Origin: Aquimarina macrocephali JAMB N27
Lineage (GTDB): Bacteria > Bacteroidota > Bacteroidia > Flavobacteriales > Flavobacteriaceae
Direction: 5' to 3'
Assembly: GCF_000520995.1 (NCBI RefSeq)
Contig: NZ_JACA01000023.1
Coordinates: 1-64,000 of the forward strand
DNA: 64,000 nucleotides
Shown: positions 62,726 through 64,000 of the stretch, piece by piece
Numbering within the stretch: position 1 is the stretch's first letter
Layout of the letters: the number at the start of each line of letters is the position of its first letter
The notes under the pieces: generated by a model
Seen by the model: the letters and a program-made list of their open reading frames with translations, nothing else
Database searches by the model: none
Told to the model about the DNA's origin: nothing
Program-made: the position numbers and the translations under genes

Positions 62726-63725
62726 CAATAAACTTTAATATTTTATCATCAAAAGAAGTAGCTCCTTCTATAAACCTTACTTCTATTGGCTGATACCATA
62801 GTTTCTTTTCAGAAATATCCGGAGCCAATCTCACATAATCTTTTTCTGTAGTAATAATAAATTCTAGAGTATTCAATTTTTTTAATTCAGTATCTGTAAA
62901 ATTATGATGATCAGGAAAATTAATATGATCAAATTTCAACCCTAAAGAAGTATAATGATCTAACAAAGGAGTAGGGTTAGCAATACCGGTTACCAATGTA
63001 AAGTGGATATTTTGCAAGGAGTTGATTGGTTTTGTTTCAGAAATATTTACGATATTATTTCCGTAATCAATAGTGGTAAAAAACAAATCCTGATTGGAAT
63101 TTATTGCTAGTTTATCCGTAATCCTTTTCCTTTCTTCAAAAGATAATGGATTGGGGCATTTTGTAACTACAATAATATCAGCCCGGTCAGCTCCCTTTTT
63201 CGGTTCTCTTAAATTTCCTGTAGGTAAGACAATATCATTACAGTAGAGATCATAATAAGCAGTAAGCAAAATATAGAACCCTGCTTTTACCTTACGATGT
63301 TGATAAGCATCATCTAGTAAAATTACTTCTGGCTTGGGTGTTAATGATCTTAAATTAGAAATTCCACTACATCTATCAGCATCCACCGCCACTACAACAT
63401 CTGTAAATTTTCTTTTAAACTGAAGCGGCTCATCTCCTACTTGTTTTGCAGTAAAAGACGTATCAACCAGTTTAAACCCTTTGGTTTCTCTTTTATATCC
63501 CCGACTAAGTGTTGCTAATGGTATCTTATCTTTAAGCAAAGTCACTAAATATTCTATCATCGGCGATTTACCTGTTCCTCCTACACTTAGATTTCCTACT
63601 ACTATTAACGGAAAGTCATATGTTGTAGATTTTTTAATCCCCAGATCATATAATTTATTTCTCAACCAGGTAGCCAGAAAATAAAAAGGAACAAATGGTA
63701 AAAGTATTTTTCGCAGTAAATTCAC
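62715..63725 (-). CDS. lpxK: Tetraacyldisaccharide 4'-kinase
   Basis: The 336-residue enzyme phosphorylates lipid A precursor disaccharide at the 4' position. It has the Walker A VVGNLSVGGTGKSPMIE, ATLSRGYKRETKG, DDAYQHRKVKAGFYILL and the C-terminal ITTEKDYVRLA. Length is normal. It shows the organism makes lipid A. The last codons overlap the bidirectional terminator. Confidence 0.96.
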   Translation of the reverse strand: MNLLRKILLPFVPFYFLATWLRNKLYDLGIKKSTTYDFPLIVVGNLSVGGTGKSPMIEYLVTLLKDKIPLATLSRGYKRETKGFKLVDTSFTAKQVGDEPLQFKRKFTDVVVAVDADRCSGISNLRSLTPKPEVILLDDAYQHRKVKAGFYILLTAYYDLYCNDIVLPTGNLREPKKGADRADIIVVTKCPNPLSFEERKRITDKLAINSNQDLFFTTIDYGNNIVNISETKPINSLQNIHFTLVTGIANPTPLLDHYTSLGLKFDHINFPDHHNFTDTELKKLNTLEFIITTEKDYVRLAPDISEKKLWYQPIEVRFIEGATSFDDKILKFIEKK

Positions 63726-63755
63726 ACGTTAAAAATTTTCAATGTATCACTGCAA

Positions 63756-63763
63756 CAAAAGTA
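63756..63763 (-). promoter_or_regulatory. Predicted -7 box of lpxK
   Basis: The minus strand reads TACTTTTG, matching TAnnTTTG, 31 bases before the lpxK ATG. No -33 box is found at normal spacing. Confidence 0.4.
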
Positions 63764-63830
63764 TAAAACGAAACTTTGATTATTGATAAAAGTTTTTTTA
63801 CATTCAATTTTTATTCAAAAACATATTATA

Positions 63831-64000
63831 ATGCAAATAAAAGAGGTTATACAGCATCTTGAAACTTTAGCTCCAATCGCATACGCAGAAGACTTTGATA
63901 ATGTTGGCTTATTGGTTGGTAGTCCCGAAACTGTGGCAACAGGAATTATGGTAACTCTGGATACTCTGGAAAACATAGTAGATGAAGCTATAGAAAACAA
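63831..64000 (+). CDS. Nif3/DUF34-family protein, 5' part only (cut by window end)
   Basis: The first 56 codons are present, beginning MQIKEVIQHLETLAPIAYAE and continuing DFDNVGLLVGSPET, then VTLDTLENIVDEAI. This start is typical of the Nif3/YbgI (GTP cyclohydrolase I type 2-like) family, which binds two metal ions and whose biological role is debated. The frame is open to the window end, so the gene continues outside. It diverges from lpxK across 105 bases. Confidence 0.85.
   Translation, partial: MQIKEVIQHLETLAPIAYAEDFDNVGLLVGSPETVATGIMVTLDTLENIVDEAIEN

Noticed and set aside
1..64000. tRNA or rRNA genes
   Set aside because: I found no cloverleaf-like sequence with a TTCGA-type T loop and no rRNA-like stretches on either strand by eye. 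A covariance search would be decisive.

Overview
The window is AT-rich, densely coded DNA from a member of the Bacteroidota, most likely a marine Flavobacteriaceae species. An Aquimarina-like relative is an inference from gene content, not something the sequence proves. The main clues are many lipoproteins with a Cys lipobox about 16-27 residues from the start, Bacteroidota-type -7 boxes (TAnnTTTG) without clear Shine-Dalgarno sites, an RHS protein of the flavobacterial type, DUF1573, a short-form Psd, and intrinsic hairpin terminators between most convergent genes. I saw no rRNA, tRNA, CRISPR array, prophage or insertion sequence. The content is chromosomal housekeeping genes interleaved with small accessory modules.

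Layout. 1-2208: the 3' end of an RHS polymorphic-toxin gene whose upstream frame is broken by a short palindromic insert, a downstream lipoprotein that is a candidate immunity gene, and a gene-free tract full of hairpins. 2209-6635 (minus): two SGNH esterases and an MBOAT acyltransferase, probably a surface-glycan O-acylation operon. 6793-9309 (plus): a membrane-spanning LuxR-type regulator and a TlpA-like thioredoxin lipoprotein. 9450-13644 (minus): a TPR membrane protein and pyruvate carboxylase. 13926-15781 (plus): two tandem paralogous lipoproteins. 15847-18912 (minus): a complete TRAP transporter (DctQ, DctM, DctP). 19044-25030: yaaA, a VOC protein, a GH99/GH71-like lipoprotein, a cold-shock protein, a secreted amidohydrolase and a membrane AraC regulator.

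25094-29386: rluD and a PASTA protein (minus) diverge from ddl, coaD, a VOC protein and a GyrI-like protein (plus). 29468-30693: two short proteins that look like Roadblock/LC7 domains diverge from a small Lys-rich protein. 30960-33818 (minus): a tightly coupled operon of an Lgt-like membrane protein, an LprI-like protein, a radical SAM protein of the archaeal tetraether-synthase (Tes) family and a small two-helix membrane protein. This operon is the strongest candidate for an undescribed system. 34131-40958: a Cys-rich lipoprotein, a SulP transporter with an unusual insert, an M14 peptidase, a GH18 protein and a BON-LysM protein.

41026-50994: a NUDIX gene diverges from pyrE with an 8-base gap. 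These are followed by an SRPBCC protein, birA, rsfS, ftsH, a LUD-domain protein, cdsA, psd, an acyl-CoA-binding protein and valS. The run from ftsH to the acyl-CoA-binding gene couples membrane protein quality control to phosphatidylethanolamine synthesis. 51251-56970: a DUF1573 protein, two tandem aspartic protease-PDZ paralogs, an aminotransferase and murB. 57120-64000: a small membrane protein, an ECF sigma factor, lipA, a GAPDH gene, a TPR hybrid histidine kinase, lpxK and the start of a Nif3-family gene cut by the window edge.

birA (42693-43424) supplies the ligase needed to biotinylate pyruvate carboxylase (10192-13644). The several envelope genes (murB, ddl, lpxK, cdsA, psd, the Lgt-like gene) reflect a normal Gram-negative wall and membrane. 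All identifications come from reading motifs in the translated sequence; no database search was run.
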